Part shown: one piece after another, positions 1 to 11,529 of the stretch
How the letters are laid out: every line of letters starts with the position of its first letter
Position numbering within the stretch: position 1 is the stretch's first letter
From: Ampelocalamus luodianensis
Taxonomy: Eukaryota > Streptophyta > Magnoliopsida > Poales > Poaceae
Length of the DNA: 64,000 nucleotides
Direction of reading: 5' to 3'
NCBI GenBank assembly: GCA_036346255.1
Contig: CM070633.1
Span: forward strand, 36,595,692 to 36,659,691
Position numbers and translations under genes: made by a program
Notes under the pieces: model-generated
Told to the model about the DNA's origin: nothing
The model's input: the letters and a program-made list of their open reading frames with translations, nothing else
The model's database searches: none

Positions 1-507
1 ATGCAAATCAAAGCCTCCACGTACTAAAGGACTTGCAAAAGGAAACTTTCACTAGCTAAAAAAAAATATCAAGCGAATAAACGGGTCAAGGTTTTCCAAT
101 GAGAAAGACAAAACTCCATTATAAAGGTCAAGCTTGACAATCAACCAAGTTCACCAGCCGCAAAAAAATAACTCAACGATTGGGAAAACAATGATTGCTT
201 TACAGGACAAAATTAAACCAATGGAAACAAATCAATCCTTTTCAAAGCAACCCATCAACCGTAATAAACTAATAACCCAAGAGAAGCTCATCAACCCCAA
301 CTAGACAAGAGTTGACCAAATTCAAATTTCAAAGAAGAGAACAACTCTTCTAAATATACTTACTATTAAAGCCTGAACTATGATATCCAATTTGGGCACT
401 TCACTATTGCTATACCACGAACAGTGGTTTAACCTAGTACAGCACAGGGCCACAACCTCGACCTCAACCTCTCAACATGGGTTATCCCCACACATATTAA
501 CTATAGC

Positions 508-564
<57 letters not shown>

Positions 565-708
565 GTGTGTGTGTATATCATAACAGGAATCATCAATACA
601 ACATGCGAAAACGTAAATGCAATGCAATAACCCAGTCCCACCTACTGTGCTTAGTGTGTCAAAATTAATGTTTTATTAACCACGGACTACGACCGCTCGA
701 TACCAATC
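1..708 (-). mobile_element. Internal (leader-side) fragment of a neighbouring copy of LTR retrotransposon A
   Basis: This stretch is nearly identical to about 16,295-16,983, the leader next to the right-hand LTR of element A. It ends with the same PBS complement (about 694-706, CGCTCGATACCA read on +), which directly abuts the LTR beginning near 709. It therefore belongs to a further copy of A that continues outside the window to the left. It is A/C-rich on the plus strand and has no recognisable protein domain. An (AT)n tract lies at the same relative place as in the other copy. Confidence 0.8.
510..578. repeat. (AT)n/(GT)n microsatellite in element A leader
   Basis: An almost pure AT run grades into GTGTGT. 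The equivalent tract in the second copy lies near 16,800-16,856 and differs in length. The pair shows repeat-number change since the copies separated. Confidence 0.9.
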
Positions 709-2876
709 AGAACACCCCACCCGACATGAGCTCGGAATGCTACCGAACTAACCTTAAATAACTCTAACCAAGGCAATTTTAATAAATTTCATGGAACCTC
801 CCAGTAAAATCAATTACACGGGATTCCAATGCACAAGTAAATCACAAATAATCAAGCCATCAACTCTAATCCTCAATAGATAATCAAATCATACTAAGTG
901 TCTAACATAACTAGAGAAGTATAAAGTTCCACTACTCATCATTATTACACTTAACCCACTGCATGAGACAAAACATGATAAATCTTTGAGCAACTCGCCC
1001 AGTAATAGGAAACACAAATCAAGTTTATTCATCTTTATTTGGTTCATGATGTGAGTGTGTGACTATCAATCTATTTCCCCCCATGCATGTCGTTCTTGGA
1101 TCGAGTACCTAAAACAACAATAAAAGCAAGAGTGAGTCCACAGACTCAGCAAGTACATATTAACAATTATAACATCAGTATCCAAAGCTAGAAATGCAAC
1201 AATAGAACATCTCACATGCAAATACAATGCTCAAGGATCCTTTCTCTTTATCTCTTTTTGTATTTTACCGGTAATACAAAGTATGCAACCGTCGCCGCAT
1301 ACCCATGCCTGTGCTCGCAAGCACAGGGGCCAACTGCCCATTACTCCGCAAGTAATGGGGACCTCAAGCCCACACTCCTCGAGTGTGGGGATCTCGGGCC
1401 CGTCACATTCATGACGGGGATCTCAAAGGAAAACATACTTGGTCACCACGTGACCAAGCCTCAACATGATCTCAATATGCACATGCTCATCATTTATTCA
1501 TCATCAAATTACCACAAGACGATAACATCATACGACAATAGAGCATAAACATATTTGGAGCATCCACCAATTTTAAACCAACATCATGCCAACAATCTCA
1601 CTATGCTATCACATATCGAAAAAGCACCCAAACATGACCGATCAATCACAACCACGAATCAAACAATGCACTTGCCTTAACCGCGTGAGAATGGGGGACG
1701 TGAAGACGGTGCTGCCTCCGGTACCAATCCCCCACTTAATACATTAATAATATAAACTAAGACCACAGCAACGAAAAACATGAATTATATAAGCGAACAC
1801 ATCAAGTAGCGATTGCAACGCGATCCCGACCCCACTTTCCTAAGTCATCGAATCGCCCTCGTGAACAGTCAAGTTCTAAAATTCATATCTTTCCTTACAT
1901 TAGTACAAATTAGGTTTTCTTGGACTTCATTGAAAGGTAATCCAATTTCCCAACTAAACCTAGTTGGTGAGCCTCCCTGATTCGGCCATCTAAAATCACT
2001 TTTAAGCTGATTAACAAAACATCGATTTCACGTCAGACTTTCTGGACACAGCACTAAAACTATCATAACTTTCAGTTCGTTCATCCAAATTTTGTGTTCT
2101 TGTGCTTCCCTGAAATCTACGACAATTATCTACAACGTTCGTTGTACTGAGATCCTCTAATTCTCTCTTTAACTAATCGCAAAGGTCAGATTACTAAAAC
2201 CTGTCCAGAAACTGACAAGGTTGCAGAACAGCCGCACCATTAAATTCATAACTTTTGCTACAGAGGTCCCAAAATTACGTTCTAGCACTTCATTGAAAGC
2301 TATTGACGTTCTCTACAACTTCCTAGGAGACGTCCGAGACTGATTCCGCACTTAACGATATCAAAACGTCCGTCTAATACGATCTGCCCTTAGGCGACAG
2401 AATTACCGACATAGAACAATTAAGCGCTAAAACATCTAAACAAGGGGAAAACGAGGTTACCCTTGAAGAACCGATTGCCGGGTACGATGAGCACCCACCA
2501 GCGAACTCTCCCCCCAAAGATGGTCCTGTTCCCCTCACCTTCTTCCTCCTCCAACAGCTGGGCACATCCAGCGATCTCCTTCTTCTTGGCCAATCGATCT
2601 CCGGTGATCGCTTCTTCCTCCAATTGGGGCGACTCGCTCACTGCATCAGAGTGAGCATGGCACTGTAGCACGCCATGCTACAGTACCACTTCTAGGTTTC
2701 CTTCCTCTTTTATTGGTAGCCACCCCTCATGGGCCTAAATCTTGTGGTGGAAGCCCATAGCCCAAGTTGTCGAAATTATGCGTAAATCCCCCTCTAATCT
2801 CCTGTTAAAACACTTTTCTAATTGGTTCTTGTCTCTAATTTGTTTCTTCTCTCTCGAATACATTTGGGGTATTATA
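709..2876 (-). mobile_element. LTR of element A, shared by two tandem copies
   Basis: This is about 2.17 kb and is nearly identical to 16,984-19,156. Read on the minus strand the LTR starts TGTAATACCCC; in this copy the last bases on + read ATTATA instead of ATTACA. To its right, 2877-2890 is the complement of a polypurine tract, so it acts as the 3' LTR of the copy on the right. To its left is PBS/leader sequence, so it is also the 5' LTR of the copy on the left. The right-hand ORFs seen here are conserved only because the two LTRs are conserved. Confidence 0.85.
1308..1458. repeat. Array of five short hairpins in element A LTR (left copy)
   Basis: Five perfect or near-perfect inverted repeats follow one another about every 30 bases. 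They are 1308-1327 (stem CCTGTGCT), 1337-1359 (stem CCCATTACT), 1369-1389 (stem CCCACACTC), 1399-1418 (stem CCCGTCA) and 1438-1458 (stem CTTGGTCAC). Loops are 3-6 bases. The right LTR repeats the array at 17,576-17,726; there, loop bases of hairpins 3 and 5 differ while the stems still pair. Element B carries an equivalent five-hairpin array of different sequence. Confidence 0.85.
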
Positions 2877-5571
2877 TTCTACCCCCCTTAAATGGAATTT
2901 GACCCCGAATTCTACTTACACTTAACGCCAAAGAATGACCACAGCTAAGAACATACTGACATTACCACATACTTGGAGTGAATAATTTTGTATTCTGATC
3001 GCGCATGTGAGACTTCAATTCCCAAGTCGTCTTCCTCTCAGAATTATGGAACCCCCGCACCTTGATGCAACTGACGTGTTACGCCTTATTACTCGCCCCA
3101 TCCTTTCAAGAGTCACTCAACGGATATGACTCGAGGGCACAGTCTTACTCGTGGGTCATCGGCTTCGACGAATCTTCACACTCAGCATGGCTCTAGCATT
3201 CTCGTAACACCAGTTCACCCAACACGTTATATTCCCTGCTCCATGACTCGAGACGGTCCTAGTGAATGGCTTTCTTCCGAAGTCCCCGTAACTTCTAGAA
3301 CAACCAAATATACGTTAGGCTATCTATCTCTTCGGGTCAAAACCACCAAACTTGCATGTAACATATAGAACTCTTGTTCCATCTCTCAGTCGACCTCTTT
3401 ATCTTAACAAAGAGTACCTCCTTTAACCAGGGACACACAACAGAACTCGACTAAAATAAAGGATTCTCATTGCAAACACGCATTACCAACTCCCCAGCAA
3501 AGAGAGTTAAATCCAAAACCAAAATATTCATCATGAAACTCCTCCACTTTCTAAGTAGGCAGTTTGCCAACAAACACCGCATAAGCTAGAGGCGAAATCA
3601 CTCAAATGCCCAAAATAGCCATTTCCTTTCTTTTCTTAACCAAAAAGAATCACGCATATCAAGAAGAATCAACACAGTTTATAATTGGTATATGTCTTGG
3701 AGACAAAGCTCAAATAAAACCAAGAGTACTTCTCATTAACCGAGAATACCACCTTTTTCCCAAACTTTCTGTTAAGAATTCAACTTCCTCTTAAATCATG
3801 AAGTCTCAAACCATCGCATAACCCAATAATTCATTTCTTTAAACTTGGCAACCTCAAAGTTATGCTCAAACTGAACACAAAATCTACACCAATGTAGTGA
3901 GACTCTTTCAATCCACCATAACATACTCTGATCAACTTCCCTACCAAAAGAATTACTTTGACAAATAATTCCCAACACACCTCAATATAGATTTCAGCCA
4001 CAATCACGTTACCTCAATCTTGTAAGGATAATCAACTTGAAATTCACTGCATACACACTCATTTACTACATTCAAGGGATTCTATCAAAGATCACCATAA
4101 CTCTTGGAACCTAATCATGGGAAACCAAGGTGCTAGCATAAAAATGCAAGCCTGAATTTAATCTCTCAGACTCCTACACTGAACTTCTGGTAAATTTGAT
4201 AGGTAACCCTCAGGTCTGATGACTAAAATTTCACACAGCCCAACAATAACCTCAGTCCTTAGTATCAACATTCCTCACTAGTCAAGTAACCGCCCAAGGC
4301 TATTCGTTTCATCAATCTTAGCCCTTCTCTAACCCACACCAATCAAATGCAGTTACTCAACCACAATAAACACATATTGTCACAACACCCTAACTGATTG
4401 ACCAAGATTCAAACATACTCAATCACTAACGTCAATAAATAAATATATTCTTGATCAAGTTACCCTTAGAGATAATCTAACTCCCATAGGGTTACTCACT
4501 GAGGCCGAGTCATACTTGACAATAACTCAACAATCCTCGCTATCTCATCAATTAACACGACTATTAGATTTCTACACCGCTACTCTCCTTGAACTACTCC
4601 ATCATACTTCTTCTACACAATCTTATCGAGTACCCAAATGCGATACTCTAATAAACTGGTCAAGATTTCCATACTTGTTAATTCTAATGTTCTTTCAAAA
4701 TGAACACAAAATCTTGGACCACATCTCGCTATAGGTCCTACTAGTTGCAGCAACGAAACCTGTTAGCTCCAAAGACAAGCATTCTTTTTAAATCAAATCC
4801 TCTGCAAGGATTATTCTAATAAATCGATTTATTACTCAATGCCCCTCAGACAACCTGACACCTAAAGGTTCACCAGACCATCTACTAGACCACCACTATC
4901 TAGTTGCCAATTCACATCCGACGAGACTTTGCAATACAGTTCAGTTAACCCTTTCTTAGAAGAAGAGGCAAATAGAAGTAAATTTCAGCACAAAGGGAAA
5001 CGTTACCACTTACAGTTGTTACAAGATCAAGAGAACAATTAAATAACAATGATCTTGGAAAACAAAAGATGAGATCATAATTGAGGGCACACGTTCCACA
5101 AGCAGAGAATATCAAGCCTCAAACGAGAATAAAACATTGCTTTGGAAATACGAAAAAAAAACCTCTTGTGGGCAAGAATAACAATTTTAGATAAACTTCA
5201 ATAACCTGCAAATTACAGAACTTGACGTCAATCTCAAATACTTCTACTTCACTCTTTCCTTTTACAAAGAAAATGACTTCGTTGGTTACAACATAACCAT
5301 ACCAACTCCAACAAAAAGGGATTTGAAGACCACAACACATAAACCACCTAGGAACTTATAAAACCTCTCAACACTTCACTTTGCTCAAAACAATTTCAGC
5401 TACCACACCAACCTGAGGTCTGAAAGATCACAAACACGAAACTAGAAACATTTTCATTTAATCAATATTAGGTGAGCAATCCAATTCCTTTACACAAAAC
5501 ATTCAATATTATGATCATAATCCCTTACTGACCATCACCATAACAATTACATAATACACTCTTAGCGAGAC
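2877..5571 (-). mobile_element. Element A internal region, 3' part (no coding domains seen)
   Basis: This begins (on +) with the complement of the polypurine tract, TTCTACCCCCCTTA at 2877-2890, closely matching the B tract TTAAGGGGGTAGAA. The remaining 2.7 kb is A/C-rich on + with scattered stops in all frames. I see no gag, protease, RT or integrase motif. With 15,415-16,983 it forms an internal region of about 4.3 kb, as expected for a non-autonomous element. It is interrupted at 5572-5576 by element B. Confidence 0.7.
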
Positions 5572-5576
5572 TCATC

Positions 5577-8002
5577 TGTAATACCCTGTTTTTGTTCGGG
5601 AAAGAAAGGTTTAATCGGGGAACTTCGACTAGCGTTAAATTTTCGTTTTTCGTAGAGGATGAGGGTTTTTGGGCCTCCGGTAGCCTTTCCAGGCCTTGGC
5701 CGGCCATGGGCCTAGGCCCATGCGCCCCTCTCCCCTCCCCCTTGGTGCAAACCCTAGCCCTCCCCCTTTTATTCTTTGGCCGGCCACCCCTCCCCTTCTT
5801 TTCCCCCTTGGCTGCCACCCCTCCCCTTCTTTTCCCCCTTGGCCGCCACCCCTCCCCTCCTCTCCTCTCCTCCCTTGCGCCCTGCCTTGGAGCCGCCCCC
5901 ATCTCCCCTTGTGGCTGCTCCTCCTGCTGTGGTGCTGCCCCAACCGGTCTCCGGAGTTTCCCCGCGGTTGGTGTTCGCAAAGATTCGAGGCGGGCTGCTG
6001 GTTGTTTCGGCCAAAGGAGGGGAAAAGGAGGAAGAGCTTCATCGCCAAGGAATCCTTCCCCCTACTCCCTGGTTGCAGCAAGGGTAACGATGCCGATCCT
6101 CGTGGTTTGATTGTTGTTAGAAGTGTTTTGGTTACGTTTTTGATTAGGCAAACCTGCTGAAAATTAGAAGCTGTTTCTGTCCAGTACGTTGTAGAGGGTG
6201 TTTCGGTTATTTTTATGCAGAATCTGAAGGCTTGGTCTCCTAGAGATATCTAGGTCTTGTTCTTACGTTTCAGTGGCCGCCGAGTTCACTCAAATCCGAG
6301 GTCCGAGTCAAAAGTTATGATAGAATTAGTCTTGACTGTCCAGAATCCTGACGAGATACTGCAGTCAATTTGTAAATTGTATAAGAAATTGTTAATCACA
6401 GATTTTGAACTTGGTGTCTCCTAGAAAATTGAAGTATCCCCTGTCAGGTTTAGATGGCCACTGAGTTTACTTGATTCCGAGTTCTGGGTCAAAAGATATG
6501 TCTGTTTTATCAGTCGCTGCCAGAAACCTGACGTGATTAATCTGTCTGTATATTTTCTATATTATGATAGAGAAGTTGGAAGAATCTGAAAGTTCACCCA
6601 ACTAGGTTATTGTAGGTAATTCGATAACCTTTTCAGATTGGTAAAGAACGCTCAATTCGGAGTTGTAACATAGAAGTTATGATCAACTGAATATTTCTGC
6701 TGAATTTTGGTAGGCTGAATCTGTGCTGAATGTTCAAACAATTATTAGCCTATTAATTTGACCAAATTGGTTTGTCGCGTCAACTAGAGTTTTGTAGTTA
6801 GACCAGTTAAGAATCTACAGAAATTGGGTTTGCTATTTTTTCGACTTCCAGGCTGTGAGTTATGTTAGTCCCGTGTTGCTGTCCAGGATTTTCTTATTGG
6901 ACAGACTCCGCTGTTTTTCGTCTATGCGATATAGGATTTAATTGACTCTAATAGAAGCAAAATAGAACACCGACTAGTTGAGCTGGGTATCATGTATACT
7001 TATTAAGTTATTTCGTTGGTTTAGGCGTGAAACTTGGTATAAGAGCGCCTTTTGCGGATAACGCCGCAACGCGAAGGCAAGTACCATGTTTATTTGGATG
7101 TTTGTGCATTGTGGTTTTTAGCATGAGTTGTTTTGGTAACTTGTGAAACATGTGAAATGACTTATTCATGCCTTGTTCAATACATTGAGTTCATGAATAG
7201 AAGTGATGTTATGGTATATTTCATTTAATTGTTGCATGCATTCATTGACATTTGACGACCACGGGAGTGGATGAGAACCACCATCAATTCCAAGATGGTT
7301 GGATAAGACCCATTAATTCCAATATGGGCAATGTTGGACACCCGTATGAAACGTTCTTCATACGGAAGTGGATCCCGCATTTTTGTTAAGATGCGGGCTT
7401 GAGTGATCACCGACGGTGTTCACGGCTATACCGATATCTGGCGTGTGTGCAGTCCATTCCTTGATTTGAGCATTCATATCATGTATTCATAAGAAATCCA
7501 ATGTGTTATGATCGAACCCAATGATGTTATGTTTGATCTTCAATGAATGAATGTTTTTCTTAATCATTGTACTTGCTGAGTCATGGACTCACTCTTGCTT
7601 TGTTTGTTTATTTCTAGGTGATCGTTGATGAAGTTCACTTGGGAGGGAGTAGATGAGCACTACTCGATTAATGCACTTCACCTTAGACTCATTGTTATAA
7701 GAAATAATGATTCTCTTTTGTCATCTTTTGGTTTGTAATAAATAAATTTAGTCATGGATGGTACCTTTATGATCAATGAGAACATAGATGAGAACTTTAA
7801 GTCATATGGTTATTTGTTATCTTAGCTCATTATCGTTGATTCATGTTTAGACCTTAGAATTGGATTTCATGACTAGTTTTTGATTACTTGTGTGTTTTGT
7901 TGTGTGGAACCTCCGAATCCTCGTATACAAAGGAGGTTCACAAATTTAGTTTTTCAACTTAGGTAGTTGCATTCCGTGCTCGTCTTTGAGTTGGGGTGTT
8001 AC
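5577..8002 (+). mobile_element. 5' LTR of element B
   Basis: The LTR starts TGTAATACCCTG and ends next to the PBS at 8007. Near its start is a C/T-rich block (about 5690-5950) that gives many long spurious ORFs on both strands. The last third holds a five-hairpin array and a segment (about 7570-7605) matching the same region of the A LTR. Compared with the 3' LTR, differences are mostly single-base gains or losses inside homopolymer runs. Confidence 0.9.
7280..7423. repeat. Array of five hairpins in element B 5' LTR
   Basis: Inverted repeats lie at 7280-7299 (ACCATC/GATGGT), 7309-7328 (CCCAT/ATGGG), 7342-7365 (CCGTATGAA/TTCATACGG), 7374-7397 (CCCGCAT/ATGCGGG) and 7403-7423 (GTGATCACC/GGTGTTCAC, one mismatch). 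Spacing and position relative to the LTR end match the array of element A although the stem sequences differ. Confidence 0.8.
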
Positions 8003-8006
8003 TGAT

Positions 8007-8019
8007 TGGTATCGAGCGG
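8007..8019 (+). other. Primer-binding site of element B (variant initiator-tRNA-Met type)
   Basis: TGGTATCGAGCGG lies four bases after the LTR end. The usual plant PBS complementary to initiator tRNA-Met is TGGTATCAGAGC; one A is absent here. Exactly the same variant occurs at both A junctions, whereas E and H in this window have the standard TGGTATCAGAGC, so it is a family feature rather than a local mutation. Confidence 0.8.
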
Positions 8020-8180
8020 GCTTTAGGTCCGTGGTTAAAAATAAAATTATTAAATTGACACACTGTGCACAGTAGGATGGGTTGGGCAATTCGTTGTTTC
8101 CGCAAATTTTCTTGTTGATATGATTTATTTGTTGTGCAACTGGTGTTCAGTTTGGTGCTGTTCTGTTGTGTTGTCCTTAG

Positions 8181-9718
8181 ATGGCGAGAGGTAGAGGCCG
8201 TGGCGCCCGCCACCGTGGTCGCGTCGAGGACGTGGTCGGTTAGCCGCAACGTTCGCGAAGAGGCTGCGGGTGGGGTTAATGAGGAGGTTGCCTCAGCTGC
8301 TCAACCAGCTGTGGAAGCTCAAGCTGCGCCGGCCGCTGATGCTCAGGCGGTGTCGGCGATTATTCAGAATCTTCAAAGGGAGAACGAGCAGCTCCGTCGG
8401 CAGTGCGGCGGCTTATATCTGCTGCTCCTGTTGCTCTGCGATCGCCGTGAATCCTTCTTTGCCGCCATGGCAGGTCCGGTTGTTGCCGCAGATTCCACCG
8501 AGACTAGGATGAGTCTTCGTGAGTGGATGACGCCTTGGCCGACACGTTTGATGGGCGGTACCCGGTTCGAGCGGCAGATTGGCTCCGTACATGGAGCGTC
8601 GATTCGAGGCATTGGAGATGAACTCGGCGCAAGGGTTCGCTTTGTGGCCTTTCAACCGAAGGGTCAAGCCGATATCCGTGGGAAGGGTTCGCTCGCTAGG
8701 ACCCAGCGCAGGACCGCCACTTGGGAAGTTTTGTGGTACGATTGAGCCAAGTACTATCCGGATTCTTTTATTGAGAGGATGGAGCGGTCATTGCTAGTGT
8801 TGACTCAAGGCAATAGGTCGAAGATTCGAGTACGAGATGGAGTTCAACAACTGCACGCTTTGTACCGGTGTGGCTGATGACTTGAGAAGGCCAAGAGGTT
8901 TCGCGGGGTCTCCTTCAGAGTATCGTCGATCTTGGGAGCCTCGGTTTTGCGTGATTTCAAGACCGTGGTTGAGCAGCTAGAGGATAGAGCAGAGAGGAAT
9001 TCTCCTTCGCAGAGGCAATCGGTGGTGGCACTACTGCATTGGTGGTTCGGTGGTGGCGAAGAGGAGTTTTGGTGGTGGAGGTGGGTCCTCTCGGCCTACT
9101 TCCAAGAGGTTTCAGGAGCCGCCCATCTCGTCCGGCTCAGCGAGGCGATCTTTTCTTCGGCGCCACGTTTTCTTCTTCCACACCTCGATGCGCGCGATTC
9201 GTGTCAAGGTATGAAATGTTTTAAGTGTGGAGAGGGGCATCGTGCGTCGAATGTTCTTTCAGAGGACTTGTCGTCGGTGTGGTCGAGAGGGCCACAAGCT
9301 TTCGCTTGTGCGAATCCGGCAAGTATCATCAAGTGGGAAGCGATTCCAGCAGCGTCGTCCTCTAGTACTCCTCGGAGCTCGTTCGGACACTGTTGCACCT
9401 TTGTGCCTCGGTTCTCACCGGATGGGTTCCACCGCGTTCAGCTCCTCGCGCCTCCGACCGGTTCTTCTGGAACCTGCTCCATCTGCTCCGCCCTCGTTCT
9501 CACCTGCTGCAGTTCCTGCCCCTCCCTCTCAGAGTGTTGGTGCGTCCTCTGCTCCGGCACCTTTGGGAGTCTACGCCATGCCCACCCCTGGCACCGTGGG
9601 CCGCCCTGATGTGGTGACAGGTACTTTATTAGTTGATTCACATGAGGCTTTCGTTCTGTTTGATTCAGGGGCTACTTATTCTTTTGTGTCCTTAGATTTT
9701 GTTAAAAGGCTGGTTTGA
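8181..9718 (+). pseudogene. Element B gag and protease, broken
   Basis: The start MARGRGRG at 8181 follows the leader and meets a stop at 8241. Coding then hops between frames. A coiled-coil-like stretch (QNLQRENEQLRRQ, about 8370-8405) and two nucleocapsid-type zinc knuckles (KCFKCGEGH at about 9213 and CRRCGREGH at about 9270) are visible. The aspartic protease active site is in FVLFDSGATYSF (about 9650-9690), followed by a stop at 9716. Several shifts and stops prevent a continuous product. Gag packages the element RNA and the protease matures the polyprotein in the Ty3/gypsy family. Confidence 0.8.
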
Positions 9719-10305
9719 GTGTGCAATCTATTTCGAATCTGTGGTGGTCGGTCCAGGAGGTCTTATTTCTAGCTCTGATTTGTCCTGGATGTACTATCAC
9801 TATAGAAGATGAAAATTTCATTGCCAATCTCATGGTGATTCATTATCACCTTTTGATGTTATCTTGGGTATGGATTGGCTATTCTTTTACCGTGCCAAGA
9901 TTTGTTGTTTTGGAAGACGGTGACTTTGCAGCTCCGTCGGAGAGGAACTAGTGTTTGAGGCGGTCGCCGCTTGATTCCCTGTGTGTGTTGGCTAGTCTGT
10001 TTCCTAGTCGTCGAGCCTTGAACATTGGGTTGCTTTGGTCTCTTAGCGAGAAGTGCGAATCTCCACTTCGTATTGAAGATATTCGTGGTGAATGAATTTC
10101 CGACGTGTTTCTGTGGAGCTTCTGGTATGCCTCGAGCGTGAAGTGGAATTCGGATAGATCTTGTTCCGAACCCGACCTATTTCGATGTCTCCATACCGCT
10201 TGGCACGACCATTCCGGAGGAGTTGAAAAGCAACTGGATGATTTGCTATCCAAAGGTATGATTCAGCGTAGTGTATCGCCGTGGGAGCTCTGCTGCATTC
10301 ACTAA

Positions 10306-11328
10306 GAAGAAGGACGGTAGTTGGCGTATGTGTGTGGACTACCGGGCTCTTAATCAAGCAATCAGAAAGAATAAATATCCGTTGCCCGTATTGAAGATCT
10401 CTTTGATCGGTTGAAGGGAGCTAAAATATTTTCCAAGATTGACCTTGATCGAGTTATAATCGATTCGAGTTCATGAGCAAGATATTGAGAAGACAGACTT
10501 TCTCTACAAGGTATGGTCATTATGAGTATAAGGTTATGTCATTTGGACTAACTAATGCTCTGCATTTTCATGGAAGCCATGAATAGTATGTTGCACCCTT
10601 ATCTTGATGATTTCGTCGTAGTATTTATTGACGACATCTTGATTTATTCCAAAACGGAAGAGGACCATGCTCAACATTTGAGGTTGGTACTGGAGACCTT
10701 GAGAGTGAACCAATTCTATGCCAAATTGAAGAAATGTGAATTCTGGATTTCTGAAGTTGGGTTTCTGGGCCATGTAATCAATCAAGAGGGCATTTCTGTC
10801 GATCCAAGTAAGATTTCAACAGTGGTGGAATGGAAGAGACCAACCAATGTAAAAGAAGTGAGGAGTTTTCTGGGTTTGGCTGGTTACTACCGGCGTTTCG
10901 TGGAGGGTTTCTCTACCATTGCTAGACCAATGTCTCAGTTGACACAGAAAGGTGTCAAGTTTCAGTGGACGGATGCGTGTGAACGAAGCTTCTGTACTTT
11001 GAAGGATAGATTGGTGACCGCCCCAATTCTCACCCTTCCAGAACCAGGGAAGCGGTTCACTATTTATTCAGATGCGTCTAGAGTTGGGCTTGGTTGTGTT
11101 CTTATGCAGGATGGCAAAGTGATTGCCTATGCGTCTCGGCAGCTGAAGAAGCATGAACAGAACTATCCTACTCATGACCTAGAGCTTGCAGCAGTAGTAC
11201 TGGCTTTAAAGATCTGGCGCCATTATTTGTATGGCGAATCTTGTGACATTTTCACTGATCACAAGAGTCCAAATACATCTTTACCCGAAAGATTTAAACT
11301 CGAGGCGAGAGGAGATGGTTGGAGTTGA
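10306..11328 (+). pseudogene. Element B reverse transcriptase and RNase H, partly open
   Basis: The RT begins in a broken part (KKDGSWRMCVDYRALN at about 10,308-10,355). It is then open for 257 codons from 10,555. This block carries the catalytic VFIDDILIYSK, the thumb FLGLAGYYRRFVEGF, and RNase H motifs TIYSDASRVGLG and HDLELAAVVLALKIWRHYL, in normal Ty3/gypsy order. Frame breaks occur between about 10,380 and 10,555 and again after TDHKS near 11,260. It is clearly derived from an autonomous element but is not functional here. Confidence 0.88.
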
Positions 11329-11529
11329 TAAAGGACTATGATCTCACCATTCGGTATCATCCGGCAAGGCAAATGTTGTAGCCGATGCCCGAGTCGCAGG
11401 CGACACCTCCTACCCTCGATTGTCTCATCGCTGATTTTGAGCGTATGGATATATCTTTTGCTTTATGGTACCGCCGAGACCGAGACCCGCTTGCTTCTTG
11501 AGTCGACCATTCCGAACAGTGACGGAAGC

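Noticed and set aside
1216..1548. 110-codon ORF on + present in both A LTRs (also 17,484-17,816)
   Set aside because: It is antisense to the element and lies across the hairpin array; its conservation follows from LTR duplication, and the encoded protein has no family character.
5592..6160. Several long Pro/Arg-rich ORFs on both strands (also at 13,109-13,558)
   Set aside because: They come from a C/T-rich block of the B LTRs; all frames are open because stops are rare in such sequence.
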